A stretch of 64,000 nt of DNA, taken from Rhizobium albus. GTDB lineage: Bacteria > Pseudomonadota > Alphaproteobacteria > Rhizobiales > Rhizobiaceae. The notes under the pieces are model-generated. The model had not been told where the DNA came from and did no database searches. It saw only the letters and a list, made by a program, of their open reading frames with translations. A program made the position numbers and the translations under genes. Positions 8,033-18,078 of this stretch are shown here, in pieces (position 1 is the stretch's first letter; each line of letters opens with the position of its first letter). The DNA is taken from assembly GCA_030160035.1 (NCBI GenBank), contig BSNO01000003.1, positions 62,001 to 126,000 of the forward strand. The letters run 5' to 3'.

Positions 8033-9013
8033 ATGACACGGTCCGCCCATCGCATCCTCGTGCCCTCGCACATGCTCGATCACCTGAAGGCGCGCGTCTC
8101 CGAGCGGTTCGATGTCGTCTATGCCGACAGGATCGACGGGATCTCGGACGAGGAAGCGGCAAGCCTCGACGGGTTCGCAGGCTGGGGCCGGATCGACCGC
8201 AAACTGATCGACCGGATGGCGAACTTGAAGATCATCGCTTCCTACGGCGTCGGCTACGACACGATCGATGCCGCCTATGCCGCAGAGAAAGGGATCGTCG
8301 TCACCCACACGCCGGATGTGCTGTCCGAAGAGGTAGCCGACGTGACGATCGGGCTTCTCCTCAACACGCTGCGCGAACTGCCGCGTGCAGAAGCCTATCT
8401 GCGCGAAGGCCGGTGGGCGAAGGAGGGTCCGTTCCACCTGTCACCGCTCACGCTTCGCGGCCGTCATGTCGGCATCTATGGCCTCGGCCGTATCGGGCTC
8501 GAAATCGCCAAGCGTCTGGAAGGCTTCGGTGTCGAGATCAGCTATCACGCCCGCTCGCAAAAGACGGGTGTGCGCTACGGCTACGCACCGACGCTGAAGG
8601 TTCTGGCCGAAGCCGTCGACACGCTGGTGATCGCGGTGCCCGGCGGGCCGGAAACGGAGAAATCGGTGGATGCGGAGATCCTCAGGGCGCTCGGCGCAAA
8701 GGGCGTCGTCATCAATATTGGCCGCGGCTCGGTGATCGATGAGGATGCGTTGATTGCGGCGCTTCAAGACAAGACGATCGCTGCCGCCGGCCTCGACGTC
8801 TTTGCCCATGAACCGAACGTGCCGGATGCGCTTCTTGCGCTGCCGAACGTTTCGGTGCTGCCGCACATCGCATCGGGCTCGGTCGCGACGCGCAACGCCA
8901 TGGCCGATCTCGTCGCCGACAATCTCATTGCCTGGTTCGATGAGGGCAGGGCGCTGACGCCAGTGCCGGAATGCGCCGACGTTGCTGCCAGCGCGTCAGC
9001 GAAAAACGATTAA
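8033..9013 (+). CDS. D-isomer-specific 2-hydroxyacid dehydrogenase
   Basis: A 326-residue NAD(P)-dependent oxidoreductase (GRHPR/hydroxypyruvate reductase-like group). The ATG at 8033 follows AAGAAGGA; an open frame runs on upstream into the LacI gene but lacks homology. The catalytic domain contains SYGVGYDTIDAAYAAEKGI; the Rossmann fingerprint GIYGLGRIG is near residue 148-156; NIGRGSVID carries the catalytic Arg, and HIASGSVATR the catalytic His. The enzyme should reduce glyoxylate, hydroxypyruvate or a related 2-oxoacid, or oxidise the hydroxyacid. Its stop codon overlaps the stop of the opposing gene by three bases. Confidence 0.9.
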   Translation: MTRSAHRILVPSHMLDHLKARVSERFDVVYADRIDGISDEEAASLDGFAGWGRIDRKLIDRMANLKIIASYGVGYDTIDAAYAAEKGIVVTHTPDVLSEEVADVTIGLLLNTLRELPRAEAYLREGRWAKEGPFHLSPLTLRGRHVGIYGLGRIGLEIAKRLEGFGVEISYHARSQKTGVRYGYAPTLKVLAEAVDTLVIAVPGGPETEKSVDAEILRALGAKGVVINIGRGSVIDEDALIAALQDKTIAAAGLDVFAHEPNVPDALLALPNVSVLPHIASGSVATRNAMADLVADNLIAWFDEGRALTPVPECADVAASASAKND

Positions 9014-9777
9014 GCCGAAACCTTGAGCCGGTGCGCGCCGGAAAGCCGTGCGCGCACAGCCTCGCCGAATGCCCGGAAGATCGCGCCGGATGGCTGGTCC
9101 GTGCGGAACCAATATTCCGGATGCCACTGCACGCCCACCGCAAAGGCCTTGGCGTCGATGACCGAAACGGCCTCGATCGTGCCGTCGTCGGCCACCGCTT
9201 CGACCGTCAGCCGGGGCGCCAGCGCACTGATTGCCTGCCGGTGCAGCGAATTGACCGATACGGCACCGGCACCGACGATACCGGCCAGGCACGAGCCTTC
9301 TTTCACTTGCACCGGGTGGCGCACCGCAAAGGCCTCGTCCGCGATCTCTGTCACCGGCTTGCGGTGGTCCATGCGCTCCGGCAGCGTCTGGATCTCGGTG
9401 GCGAGCGTTCCGCCGAGCGCGACGTTGAGCTCCTGAATGCCCCGGCAGATCGCGAGCAGCGGCAGGCCCCGGTCGATGGCACCGCGAATGAGCGCAAGGC
9501 TTACCGTGTCACGTGCGGGATCGAACGGCCCGTGCTCCGGCGTTTCCCTCTCACCATAGAGGCTCGGATGCACATTGGTGCGCGAACCGGTGATCAGCAC
9601 GCCGTCGACCCGGTCGAGCACGGTCTCCACATCGATATGGGCGTCGAGCGCGGGCACGATGAGGGGGATCACGCCGGCGCCTTCTGCCGCCGCCGATATG
9701 TACTGGTTCGGCGAGGCATGCCAGTCATAGCCTTCGAAATGGCGGTTGTCGGCCGGCACGGCAACGATGGGCATCAT
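9010..9777 (-). CDS. Gamma-glutamyl-gamma-aminobutyrate hydrolase family (class I GATase-like)
   Basis: A 255-residue protein starting at ATG 9777 (a second ATG follows directly). LLAICRGIQELNVALGG holds the nucleophilic Cys at about residue 112, and GVQWHPEYW holds the catalytic His and Glu, completing the class I glutamine amidotransferase triad as in PuuD. The family cleaves gamma-glutamyl amides such as gamma-glutamyl-GABA in putrescine degradation. No other Puu genes are adjacent, so the exact substrate is open. Its stop codon overlaps that of the convergent dehydrogenase (positions 9010-9013). Confidence 0.87.
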   Translation of the reverse strand: MMPIVAVPADNRHFEGYDWHASPNQYISAAAEGAGVIPLIVPALDAHIDVETVLDRVDGVLITGSRTNVHPSLYGERETPEHGPFDPARDTVSLALIRGAIDRGLPLLAICRGIQELNVALGGTLATEIQTLPERMDHRKPVTEIADEAFAVRHPVQVKEGSCLAGIVGAGAVSVNSLHRQAISALAPRLTVEAVADDGTIEAVSVIDAKAFAVGVQWHPEYWFRTDQPSGAIFRAFGEAVRARLSGAHRLKVSA

Positions 9778-9925
9778 GGTGCGGATCTGTCTCGCTGAAA
9801 TTCGGATGATTGACGATTGGCGCGAATTTTTCTTTGGCGCAAGAGCCTTGTCCGGGCAAGCATAACGGGTACAACGAAAGCCACGCGCGCAAGGCCGGTT
9901 TGGCCGTTTTGAGTACGGAGAAGAC

Positions 9926-11011
9926 ATGGAACGGCGCCGGTTCATCCAGATTGCAGCACTGACGGGCGGTGTCAGCTTTGCCGCACCCGCGATTGCGCAG
10001 ACTATGCCGTCGGTGCGCTGGCGATGTGTATCGGGCTTCCCGGCAACGCTCGAAACGCTGTTCGGTGCTGCGCAGATGCTGGCCGATGCGGTAGCCGAAG
10101 CAACGGGCGGTCGTTTCGAAATCACCGTCGAAGAGGCCAGTTCGCCTGCGCTGGAACAACTGGATGCGCTTTCGGCCGGCTCGGTCGAGATGCTCCACAC
10201 CGCGCCCCATTATTTCTCGGAGCGCGATACGGCTTTTGCTTTCGGTTCGGGTCTGCCTTTCGGGCTCAACCAGCGCCTGACCAATGCCTGGCTGCTGGAA
10301 GGCGGCGGGCTCGACATCTTCAATTCCTATCTTGGCGGAAGGTCCATAGTGGCGTTTCCAGCCGGAAACACCGGTGCGCAGATGGGCGGCTGGTTCAATC
10401 GCGAGATCAATGCGCTGGCGGACCTCGCCGGTATCCGCTTCCGCATCGGTGGTTTCGGGCGTCGCATCGTCCAGGACATCGGCGTCATTCCGCAGGACAC
10501 ACCGCCGGAAGGACTAGTCGCGGCTTTCGAAGCCAATGAGATCGACGCCGCGGAATTTGCCGGTCCTGCCGAGGACACCGTGCTCGGCCTGCCGCGGGTG
10601 GCACGCTATCTCTATTATCCGGGTTGGTGGGAAGGCGGCGTGGCGTTGATGGCGATGATCAATCTCGACGCTTTCAATGCCTTGCCGGCTGAATACCAAG
10701 TCGCTCTTCGCCACGCATCGGCGGTGGTGAACACGCGGATCATGGCCCGCTACGACATCCTCAACCCGCCGGCACTGGCGGCACTCGAGAATGCGGGCAC
10801 CATCGTCCGGCCCTACAGCAACGACATCATGGACGCCTGCTTCTCGGCCGCCGAACAGGCTTACCGCACCTTTTCGCGCGAGAATGAAGCCTTCGCGGAG
10901 CTCTGGGAGAGCTATTCCGCTTATCGCCGCACTGCCTATTCCTGGATGCGCCGATCGGATTACGCGTTCGACACCTACATGATGATCCTCGACCGCGGCG
11001 GCCGCCTCTGA
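9926..11011 (+). CDS. TRAP transporter solute-binding protein (DctP family), orphan
   Basis: A 361-residue periplasmic receptor. The N-terminus MERRRFIQIAALTGG followed by APAIAQ is a twin-arginine-type signal with signal peptidase site near residue 25. The body has DctP-family features such as ETLFGAAQMLADAVAEATGG, the conserved NREINALADLAGIRFR segment and YYPGWWEGG, closest in look to the TakP/2-oxoacid and mannitol/chloroaromatic receptor groups. No DctQ or DctM membrane genes are adjacent; the next gene overlaps the stop by one base (TGATG) and is an SDR oxidoreductase, so receptor and enzyme are translationally coupled. The membrane partners must lie elsewhere. Confidence 0.88.
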   Translation: MERRRFIQIAALTGGVSFAAPAIAQTMPSVRWRCVSGFPATLETLFGAAQMLADAVAEATGGRFEITVEEASSPALEQLDALSAGSVEMLHTAPHYFSERDTAFAFGSGLPFGLNQRLTNAWLLEGGGLDIFNSYLGGRSIVAFPAGNTGAQMGGWFNREINALADLAGIRFRIGGFGRRIVQDIGVIPQDTPPEGLVAAFEANEIDAAEFAGPAEDTVLGLPRVARYLYYPGWWEGGVALMAMINLDAFNALPAEYQVALRHASAVVNTRIMARYDILNPPALAALENAGTIVRPYSNDIMDACFSAAEQAYRTFSRENEAFAELWESYSAYRRTAYSWMRRSDYAFDTYMMILDRGGRL

Positions 11012-11811
11012 TGGCCGACATCGACCTTTCAACCGCATCGCGCCTGAAGGCTGCGCAGCTGTTCGATCTCTCAGGCCGCGTCGCGATCGTGACCGGTGGC
11101 ACGAGCGGGCTCGGGCGCGACATCGCAGCAGCGTTGCTTGCCAATGGCGCTCGCGTTCTCGTTGCAGGTCGTCATGCGGCGGAAGTGGACAGCGCGCCCT
11201 GCAGGCTGGGGGCCTGTCAGAGCGTTCTCGAAGTGGCGCGGGCAGACATCACGGACCCGCAAGATGTCACCGCGATGTTTGAGCGATGCGAGGCCCGCTT
11301 CGGCCCGGCCACCATCCTCGTCAACGCCGCCGGGATCGGCCTCCGCAAGCCGGCTCTGGAGACGGCGGCGTCGGAATGGACCGATATCGCCGCCATCAAT
11401 ACGCAGGCAACCTTCGCGGTGAGCCAAGAGGCCGCGCGGCGCATGATCGATGCCGGCACCGGCGGTTCGATCATCGGCCTGTCGAGCTTCCTTGCCGAAA
11501 AAGCGGTGCGCAACACCATCGCCTATGCGGCGTCCAAGGCCGCGCTTGAACAGATGACCCGATGCCTCGCGCTTGAATGGGCGCGTCATGGCATCCGGGT
11601 GAACGCGATCGCACCCGGCTGGTTTCCAACGCCCATGACGGAGCCTTTCCTCGGCGGCCGTGCAGGTGCCGTGCTGGCGGAAACGAACCCCATGCGGCGG
11701 CTCGGGCGGGATACTGATCTCGCTGGAGCAGTGCTCCTTCTCGCTTCAGACGCTGGCAGCTACATTACTGGCACGACGATCACCGTCGATGGCGGCCAAT
11801 CCATCACCTAA
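11011..11811 (+). CDS. Short-chain dehydrogenase/reductase
   Basis: A 266-residue classical SDR. The coenzyme motif TGGTSGLG is at residues 28-35, the NAG-type motif is VNAAGIGL, the catalytic Ser lies in GLSSFLAEK, Tyr and Lys in YAASK near 171-175, and the C-terminus ends TITVDGGQSIT. The ATG overlaps the stop of the TRAP receptor gene (TGATG), suggesting that the transported compound or a product of it is the substrate. Cofactor preference and substrate are not evident. Confidence 0.9.
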   Translation: MADIDLSTASRLKAAQLFDLSGRVAIVTGGTSGLGRDIAAALLANGARVLVAGRHAAEVDSAPCRLGACQSVLEVARADITDPQDVTAMFERCEARFGPATILVNAAGIGLRKPALETAASEWTDIAAINTQATFAVSQEAARRMIDAGTGGSIIGLSSFLAEKAVRNTIAYAASKAALEQMTRCLALEWARHGIRVNAIAPGWFPTPMTEPFLGGRAGAVLAETNPMRRLGRDTDLAGAVLLLASDAGSYITGTTITVDGGQSIT

Positions 11812-11843
11812 TCTTGCTTGCGCCTCTCGGCGCTCAGGCGATG

Positions 11844-11879
11844 CTTCCTGTCGTTCGATAACGTGTCTGCGACAGGAAG
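11844..11879. promoter_or_regulatory. Ten-base inverted repeat between SDR and indolepyruvate oxidoreductase genes
   Basis: CTTCCTGTCG at 11844-11853 is repeated perfectly in inverse orientation at 11870-11879 with a 16-base spacer. No T-run follows on either strand, so a simple terminator is not obvious; an operator or a leader hairpin for the downstream 1156-residue enzyme is possible. Confidence 0.35.
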
Positions 11880-11987
11880 TTGCACCGCTGCAGCGCACAA
11901 TCGAAAGCGTTTGACCCCAGGCCTTCTAGCTTCACAATGCAGGATTAAGGCGTGTCGCAGGAGGGCGGCACGCTGGGGAGGACCTGA

Positions 11988-14900
11988 ATGACGCTGCATG
12001 ATGTGTCGCTCGACGACAAATACGACCTGACCAAATCGCGCATCTTCGTCACGGGGACCCAGGCGATCGTTCGGGTTCTTCTGACCCGCAAGGAGCTCGA
12101 CCGGCGGGCTGGGCTGAATACGGGCGGCTTCGTCTCGGGCTATCGCGGATCGCCGCTCGGAGGCCTCGATCAGCAGCTGTTCGGCGCAAACCGCCTCCTG
12201 CAGGCAAACGACATTGTCTTTCAGCCGGGTCTCAACGAAGAGCTAGCCGCCACGGCAATCTGGGGCACGCAGCAGACTGAACTCGATGGGTTCGGGAAGC
12301 ACGACGGCGTCTTCGCGCTCTGGTACGGCAAGGGTCCGGGCGTCGATCGTTCCGGCGACGTGTTCCGGCATGCCAATCTCGCCGGTTCGTCGCGCCATGG
12401 CGGCGTTCTGGCGCTGATGGGCGACGACCACACCGCCGAAAGCTCCACCAATGCGCACCAGACCGAATTCCAGTTCGTCGACACGATGATCCCGATCCTC
12501 AATCCCGCCGGCGTGCAGGAGATGATCGACTACGGCGTCATCGGCTACGAACTGTCACGCTTTGCCGGCACATGGACGGCGCTGAAATGCGTGAAGGACA
12601 ATGTGGAATCCACCGCTTCCGTCGAAGCGGGGCTCGACCGCTTCCAGGTCGTGATCCCAGACTTCGACATGCCGCCCGGTGGCCTCAACATTCGCAGCAA
12701 TGATCTCGACTTCCTCAGCCAGGAAGAGCGGATGCACCAGTACAAGCGTGCCGCCGCCGCAGCCTTCATCCGCGCCAACCGTCTCAACCGCGTCGTCTTC
12801 TCCGGCGGACGGGATGCCAGCCTCGGCATCGTGACGGTCGGCAAATCCTATCTCGATGTGCGCCAGGCGCTTGCCGATCTCGGCATCGACGAGCGGGAGT
12901 CGGCGCGGCTCGGCATCCGCCTCATGAAGGTCGCGGCACCCTGGCCCTTCGACCGCGAAGACATCGTCGATTTCGCCCAAGGGCTTAAAACGCTGATCGT
13001 GGTGGAAGAGAAGCGCTCGCTCATCGAGAGCCAAATTCGTGAAGCGCTCTATGGAACCGCGCACCAGCCGGTCATCGTCGGCAAAAGGGACGAGCGCGGC
13101 GACTGGCTTCTGCCAATAAAAGGCGCGCTCGATCCGAACGACATCGCGATTGCGATCGGTGAGCGCGTGCAGAGTACGATCGGCTTCAACGAGGCGGTTG
13201 CAGGGCGGCTGTCGCGGCTCAAACAGAGGCAGGCGATGCTCGCCGAAACCGGCGACGTTGCGGTGCGGCGTCCGCATTTCTGTTCCGGCTGTCCGCACAA
13301 TTCCTCCACCAAGGTTCCCAAAGGCGCCGTTGCGGCAGCCGGGATCGGCTGCCACTTCATGGCGCTCTGGATGGACCGCGACACGGCAGGCTTCACGCAG
13401 ATGGGCGGGGAGGGCGCGCAGTGGGTAGGCCAGGCGCCGTTCACGAAGCGCTGCCATATCTTCCAGAATCTGGGGGATGGCACCTACAACCATTCCGGCG
13501 TGCTGGCGCTTCGCTTCGCCGTCGCGGCTAAGGCCAACATTACCTACAAGATCCTCTATAACGACGCCGTCGCGATGACCGGCGGCCAGTCGCATGAAGG
13601 TGGCCTGAGTGTCGATGCCATCGCAAGGCAAGTGCGCGCCGAAGGCGTCGAGCGCATCGCCGTCGTCACCGACGAGCCCTACAAATATCCGCCATCGGTG
13701 AAGTTTCCGGACGGCACCACGATCGATCATCGCGGCGATCTCGATCGCGTGCAGCGGGAACTCGCGGCCCTGCCGGGCGTGACGGTGCTCCTCTATGATC
13801 AAACGTGCGCTGCCGAGAAGCGCCGCCGCCGCAAGCGCGGGCTTTATCCCGATCCCGACAAGCGCGTGATCATCAACGAGCTGGTCTGCGAAGGCTGCGG
13901 CGATTGCGGCGTCAAGTCCAACTGCGTGTCCGTACAGCCGGTCGAGACGCCCTTTGGGCGCAAGCGCCGGATCGACCAGTCGAACTGCAACAAAGACTTC
14001 TCCTGCCTCGACGGCTTCTGCCCGTCTTTCGTCACAGTTCACGGCGCGAAGTTGAAGAAGGCAGAGGGCGGCGCCAAGGCGCTTGGCGATCCGCTGGCCA
14101 ACGTTCCCGAGCCCAGCACCTTCGCGCTCGATGAGAATGGCTGGGCTGGCATCGTCACGGGCATCGGCGGAACCGGCGTGGTCACCATCGGCGCGATCCT
14201 CGGCATGGCTGCCCATCTTGAGGGCAAGGGCTGCGGCATGATCGACATGGCTGGCCTTGCGCAAAAGGGCGGTGCCGTTTTCAGCCATGTCCGCATCGCC
14301 CAATCGCCCGAAGCCATCTCGGCGATCCGGGTGTCCGCCGGCAAGGCCGACCTCGTTCTGGGTTGCGATCTGGTGGTGACCGGTTCGCGCAAGGTTCTCG
14401 CGGCAATCAGCGAGAACCGGACGCATGTCGTCGCCAACACCGCCGAGGTGATGCCGGGCGATTTCACCCGCGATGCCGACTTCAGCCTGCCGACGGAGCG
14501 GCTGAAGCGAGCGATCAGGCAGGCGGCCGGCGACGCGAAGACCGTTCTGGTCGATGCATCATCGGCTGCGAACGGCCTGTTCGCCAACGGGCTCGCAACC
14601 AACATGCTGATGCTGGGCCTTGCCTACCAGCAAGGCGGTATCCCGCTTTCCGCGCACGCACTGGAACGAGCGATCCAGCTGAATGGTCAGGCAGTGGACA
14701 TGAACATTGCCGCGTTCCGCTGGGGCAGGGCGCTTGCCCATGATCCCGCGCTGGCTGCACGCCTCAACACGGCCGCGAAGCCAGAGACCGAGGATGATCT
14801 CGCCTCCGACATTTCGCGGCGGGAGCAATTTCTCGTCGACTATCAAGACCAGGCCTATGCGGCGCGCTTCCGCAAACGGATCGACCAGGTGGCGGCGGCA

Positions 14901-15458
14901 GAAGCCGCGATCGCGGGCGCGCCCGGCGACGTCACCCGCCAGGCGGCCGCGTCGCTCTTTCGCCTGATGGCGATCAAGGATGAGTATGAAGTCGCCCGTC
15001 TTTACACCGATAGAAGCTTCGAGCGGCAACTGGCCGGGCAATTCGCGAGCTTTGAGCGGCTGGAGTTTCATCTGGCGCCGCCGCTGATGCCCGGTCCGAA
15101 GTCCGGCGACGGCCATCCTGCCAAGCGCAGCTTCGGACCCTGGATGATGTCGGCGTTCAGGCTCCTTGCCCGGCTTCGCGGGTTGCGTGGTTCGGCCATC
15201 AATGTCTTCGGCTGGACGGAAGAACGCAAGCGCGAACGCAAGATGCTTGTCGACTTCGAGGCGGAAATCGACCACGTCGCGACGAAGCTGACCCAGTCGA
15301 ACCTTGCGGCGGCGGCGGAACTTCTTGCCTGGCCGCAGGCTGTACGTGGCTACGGGCATGTCCGAGAGGAAAGCATCCGAAAGACTGCTCCACGTGCCGC
15401 TTCTTTGCGCACAGCTTTCGACAGAAAAGGGGAAGCATTCCCGATGGCTGCGGAGTAG
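11988..15458 (+). CDS. Indolepyruvate ferredoxin oxidoreductase, fused subunits
   Basis: An 1156-residue fusion of the IorA-like (thiamine-diphosphate) and IorB-like gamma parts. The N-terminus GTQAIVRVLLTRKELDRRAG is typical of the bacterial long form. A Cys motif FCSGCPHNSST lies at about residues 430-440; an iron-sulphur segment VCEGCGDCGVKSNC at about 630-645 is followed by a second Cys cluster (CNKDFSCLDGFC); the gamma domain starts near GWAGIVTGIGGTGVVT (about 718). The enzyme oxidatively decarboxylates arylpyruvates or branched 2-oxoacids to acyl-CoA with ferredoxin or a similar acceptor. It stands alone here, 176 bases after the SDR gene, with no ferredoxin gene nearby. Confidence 0.93.
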   Translation: MTLHDVSLDDKYDLTKSRIFVTGTQAIVRVLLTRKELDRRAGLNTGGFVSGYRGSPLGGLDQQLFGANRLLQANDIVFQPGLNEELAATAIWGTQQTELDGFGKHDGVFALWYGKGPGVDRSGDVFRHANLAGSSRHGGVLALMGDDHTAESSTNAHQTEFQFVDTMIPILNPAGVQEMIDYGVIGYELSRFAGTWTALKCVKDNVESTASVEAGLDRFQVVIPDFDMPPGGLNIRSNDLDFLSQEERMHQYKRAAAAAFIRANRLNRVVFSGGRDASLGIVTVGKSYLDVRQALADLGIDERESARLGIRLMKVAAPWPFDREDIVDFAQGLKTLIVVEEKRSLIESQIREALYGTAHQPVIVGKRDERGDWLLPIKGALDPNDIAIAIGERVQSTIGFNEAVAGRLSRLKQRQAMLAETGDVAVRRPHFCSGCPHNSSTKVPKGAVAAAGIGCHFMALWMDRDTAGFTQMGGEGAQWVGQAPFTKRCHIFQNLGDGTYNHSGVLALRFAVAAKANITYKILYNDAVAMTGGQSHEGGLSVDAIARQVRAEGVERIAVVTDEPYKYPPSVKFPDGTTIDHRGDLDRVQRELAALPGVTVLLYDQTCAAEKRRRRKRGLYPDPDKRVIINELVCEGCGDCGVKSNCVSVQPVETPFGRKRRIDQSNCNKDFSCLDGFCPSFVTVHGAKLKKAEGGAKALGDPLANVPEPSTFALDENGWAGIVTGIGGTGVVTIGAILGMAAHLEGKGCGMIDMAGLAQKGGAVFSHVRIAQSPEAISAIRVSAGKADLVLGCDLVVTGSRKVLAAISENRTHVVANTAEVMPGDFTRDADFSLPTERLKRAIRQAAGDAKTVLVDASSAANGLFANGLATNMLMLGLAYQQGGIPLSAHALERAIQLNGQAVDMNIAAFRWGRALAHDPALAARLNTAAKPETEDDLASDISRREQFLVDYQDQAYAARFRKRIDQVAAAEAAIAGAPGDVTRQAAASLFRLMAIKDEYEVARLYTDRSFERQLAGQFASFERLEFHLAPPLMPGPKSGDGHPAKRSFGPWMMSAFRLLARLRGLRGSAINVFGWTEERKRERKMLVDFEAEIDHVATKLTQSNLAAAAELLAWPQAVRGYGHVREESIRKTAPRAASLRTAFDRKGEAFPMAAE

Positions 15459-15571
15459 AGATATGTCAGGCCCGCGCAAGGTGTCCTGCGCTATTGCTCG
15501 GGGTGATTAGCCCTCAATTCTCGCTGGGATTGCGCAAGCGTTCCTTAAGCCTTGGCTGTTAGAGATTGCGC

Positions 15572-17929
15572 ATGTGGAACGCAGAACGGCCTGAAACGGC
15601 AAAGAGCGAAGAGCGGTTGCCCACGGACGTCTATCTCTCGTTCGTGCGTTCGCTATACGGAAATCGCTCGACCACCGTCGCCGGCATAGCAACGCATATC
15701 GTCGTATCGCTGGCGATCTACACCAAGGTCGGCGATCCGATGTTCATCGCCTTCGCGGCGATGTTCGCCGCGGTCGGTGCCGGCCGCGTCGCGCTGATGC
15801 GCGTCTTCGACACGGTCGATTTCACCGGCGCAGACCACGCCTTCATTTGGAAGTGGGAATTCCGCTACATCGTCGGCACCGCGATCGTCTCGCTCGTGCT
15901 CGGCTCGATGGCGGCATACAGCTCGTTTGCGGTACGGGAATATCTCGCCGAAATCGCGTCGATCGCGCTTGGCCTGGCGGCGATGATTTCCGTGGTCGGC
16001 CGCAATTACGGCTCGCGCATCACCGTCAACCTGATGTCGCTCCTGCTGTTCGGGCCGATCGCCGTTGGCCTGATCATGACAGGCGATCCATATCGCGCGC
16101 TTCTTGCCGTCCTCGTCATCCCGCTGGTCCTGACGACACGGTCCATGGCGAACGGCGTGCGCGACTTCCTCTACCAGACCGTTCTCGGCAAGCGCGCCGT
16201 TCTCGTCATGGCCGAACGGCTCGACATGGCGCTCAACAACATGTCCCACGGCCTCGTCATGCTCGACGAGGAACGTCGGATTGTCCTGGCCAACCGCAAG
16301 GTCGCGCGCCTCTTCAATCTCAAGGGACCCGAAGTGGTCCATGACCGCAAGCTATCGGTGGTTTTCCGCCATGCCGTCCGCAGCGGTGCGATCACGCGTG
16401 AACTGTCCAATCAGATACTGAACAGCATCGACGAACTCTATGACGGCCACCGATCCCGCTGTCTGATCAAGGTTTCCGACGATCTCTATCTGGAGTTTTC
16501 CGCCCGGCGCCGCTCCGGCGGCGATGGCGTTGTCCTGATCTTCGAAAACGTCACCGCCCGCATCAAGGCCGATGAGAAGATCAACTATCTGGCCCGCTAT
16601 GACAGCCTCACCGGCCTTCCGAACCGTTACCATTTCGCCGATCTCGTGCGCGACCAGCTTGCCGGCATGGACGGCTCCGACATGGTGGCGCTGGTCGTCA
16701 TCGACATCGACGATTTCAAGCACGTCAACGACACGCTCGGGCACGTCGCCGGTGACCGCCTTCTGTGCGAACTGTCCTCTCGGCTCAAGCTCGTCGAGCC
16801 GCATCGCATCATTTCCTCGCGCTTCGGCGGCGACGAATTCGTCCTCCTTATCCGGGATGCCGATACCGCAACCGATGTCTCGCGGGTGATGGGCGCGATC
16901 TTCGATGCCCTCTCGGGTGTCTATATCGTCCAGGGCAACAAGCTGTTTGCCAGCGTCAGCGCCGGTCTCGTGCTGGCACGCCGGTCGGGCTTCGTGCTCG
17001 ACGAACTGCAGATCAAGGCCGATCTGGCGCTGCATGAGTCGAAGAAGCGCGACAAGAACACCTGGACCGTCTTCGCCGAATCCATGGACGAGAAATATCG
17101 CCTGCGTCAGATCCTGAAGAAGGATCTGAGACTGGCGATCGAGCAGCGCTCGCTGACGCTCGTCTACCAGCCGATGTTCAGCGCCGACGGACTGCGCCTC
17201 GCCCGCTGCGAAGCATTGTCGCGCTGGCAGCATCCGACGCTCGGCCCCATCTCGCCGGGCGACTACATCCCGCTCGCCGAAGAAATGGGCATCGTTCCGC
17301 TCATCACCGATTTCATGCTGCAGACGGCCTGTCGCGACGCCGCAAGCTGGCCGGGCAATCTTGCCGTCTCGGTCAACCTGTCGGCGCTCGATCTGCGCAA
17401 CCGCGATATTGTGCGTCTCGTCACCGACGCGCTCGGGTCATCCGGGCTTGCGCCGGAGCGGCTCGAGGTCGAAGTGACCGAAAGCGCCTTCGTGGAGGAC
17501 GCCGTCGCCGCCCGCGATATCCTCAACGAGCTGCGGATGCTTGGCGTCACCATCGCCATCGACGATTTCGGCACCGGCTATTCGAACCTTTCCTACCTGA
17601 ACAGCCTGCCGGTCACGAAGGTGAAGATCGATCGATCCTTCGTGCGCGACGTGACGGAGAGCTCGAAGAACTTCAAGCTTCTGAGCGGCATCGTCTATCT
17701 CGCCCGCGAGATGGATCTGGAAGTCACCGTCGAAGGCGTCGAGACCGAGGAGCAGTTGCGCATGGTCTGCGCAACGGGCCATGTCGACCTCATTCAAGGC
17801 TTCATTTTCGGCAAGCCGCTGCCCCAGAGCAGCATCCGCGAGCTTGCAGCGAAGTCCGTTGCGGACACAAAGCCCGCTTCCACGGTCGTGCCAAAAGGCT
17901 CCACCTCGGCATCCCGCATTCGTCGCTAA
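15572..17929 (+). CDS. Membrane GGDEF-EAL protein (c-di-GMP cyclase/phosphodiesterase)
   Basis: A 785-residue protein; ATG 15572 is preferred to the TTG two codons upstream. Several hydrophobic segments between residues about 35 and 205 form a membrane sensor region, followed by a PAS-like domain (about 210-330, MLDEERRIVLANRKVARLFN). The GGDEF domain starts at LARYDSLTGLPNR and has an intact active site SSRFGGDEFVLL near 420. The EAL domain has an intact CEALSRWQHP near 545, DDFGTGYSNLSYLNSLP and KIDRSFVRD, and an E in VEGVETEEQ. Both activities therefore look possible, so the net direction cannot be assigned. The next gene is an N-acyltransferase-like protein. Confidence 0.92.
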   Translation: MWNAERPETAKSEERLPTDVYLSFVRSLYGNRSTTVAGIATHIVVSLAIYTKVGDPMFIAFAAMFAAVGAGRVALMRVFDTVDFTGADHAFIWKWEFRYIVGTAIVSLVLGSMAAYSSFAVREYLAEIASIALGLAAMISVVGRNYGSRITVNLMSLLLFGPIAVGLIMTGDPYRALLAVLVIPLVLTTRSMANGVRDFLYQTVLGKRAVLVMAERLDMALNNMSHGLVMLDEERRIVLANRKVARLFNLKGPEVVHDRKLSVVFRHAVRSGAITRELSNQILNSIDELYDGHRSRCLIKVSDDLYLEFSARRRSGGDGVVLIFENVTARIKADEKINYLARYDSLTGLPNRYHFADLVRDQLAGMDGSDMVALVVIDIDDFKHVNDTLGHVAGDRLLCELSSRLKLVEPHRIISSRFGGDEFVLLIRDADTATDVSRVMGAIFDALSGVYIVQGNKLFASVSAGLVLARRSGFVLDELQIKADLALHESKKRDKNTWTVFAESMDEKYRLRQILKKDLRLAIEQRSLTLVYQPMFSADGLRLARCEALSRWQHPTLGPISPGDYIPLAEEMGIVPLITDFMLQTACRDAASWPGNLAVSVNLSALDLRNRDIVRLVTDALGSSGLAPERLEVEVTESAFVEDAVAARDILNELRMLGVTIAIDDFGTGYSNLSYLNSLPVTKVKIDRSFVRDVTESSKNFKLLSGIVYLAREMDLEVTVEGVETEEQLRMVCATGHVDLIQGFIFGKPLPQSSIRELAAKSVADTKPASTVVPKGSTSASRIRR

Positions 17930-18078
17930 GTCGCCCGGTCACTTGCCGACTTCGGCAGCCGCGTAATCCCGTCCGTTAACCATAATCCTGAAGCCTAGGC
18001 ATCAACGCACTACTTAGCGTTGCCAGTCCGCGCATTTTGATTAAGACTTTATTTAAAGGCGGATCGTGCGAGGGCAAC

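Noticed and set aside
12555..14426. 623-codon open frame antisense to the indolepyruvate oxidoreductase gene
   Set aside because: Shadow of third-position GC bias; no domain, and the plus strand has full family similarity.
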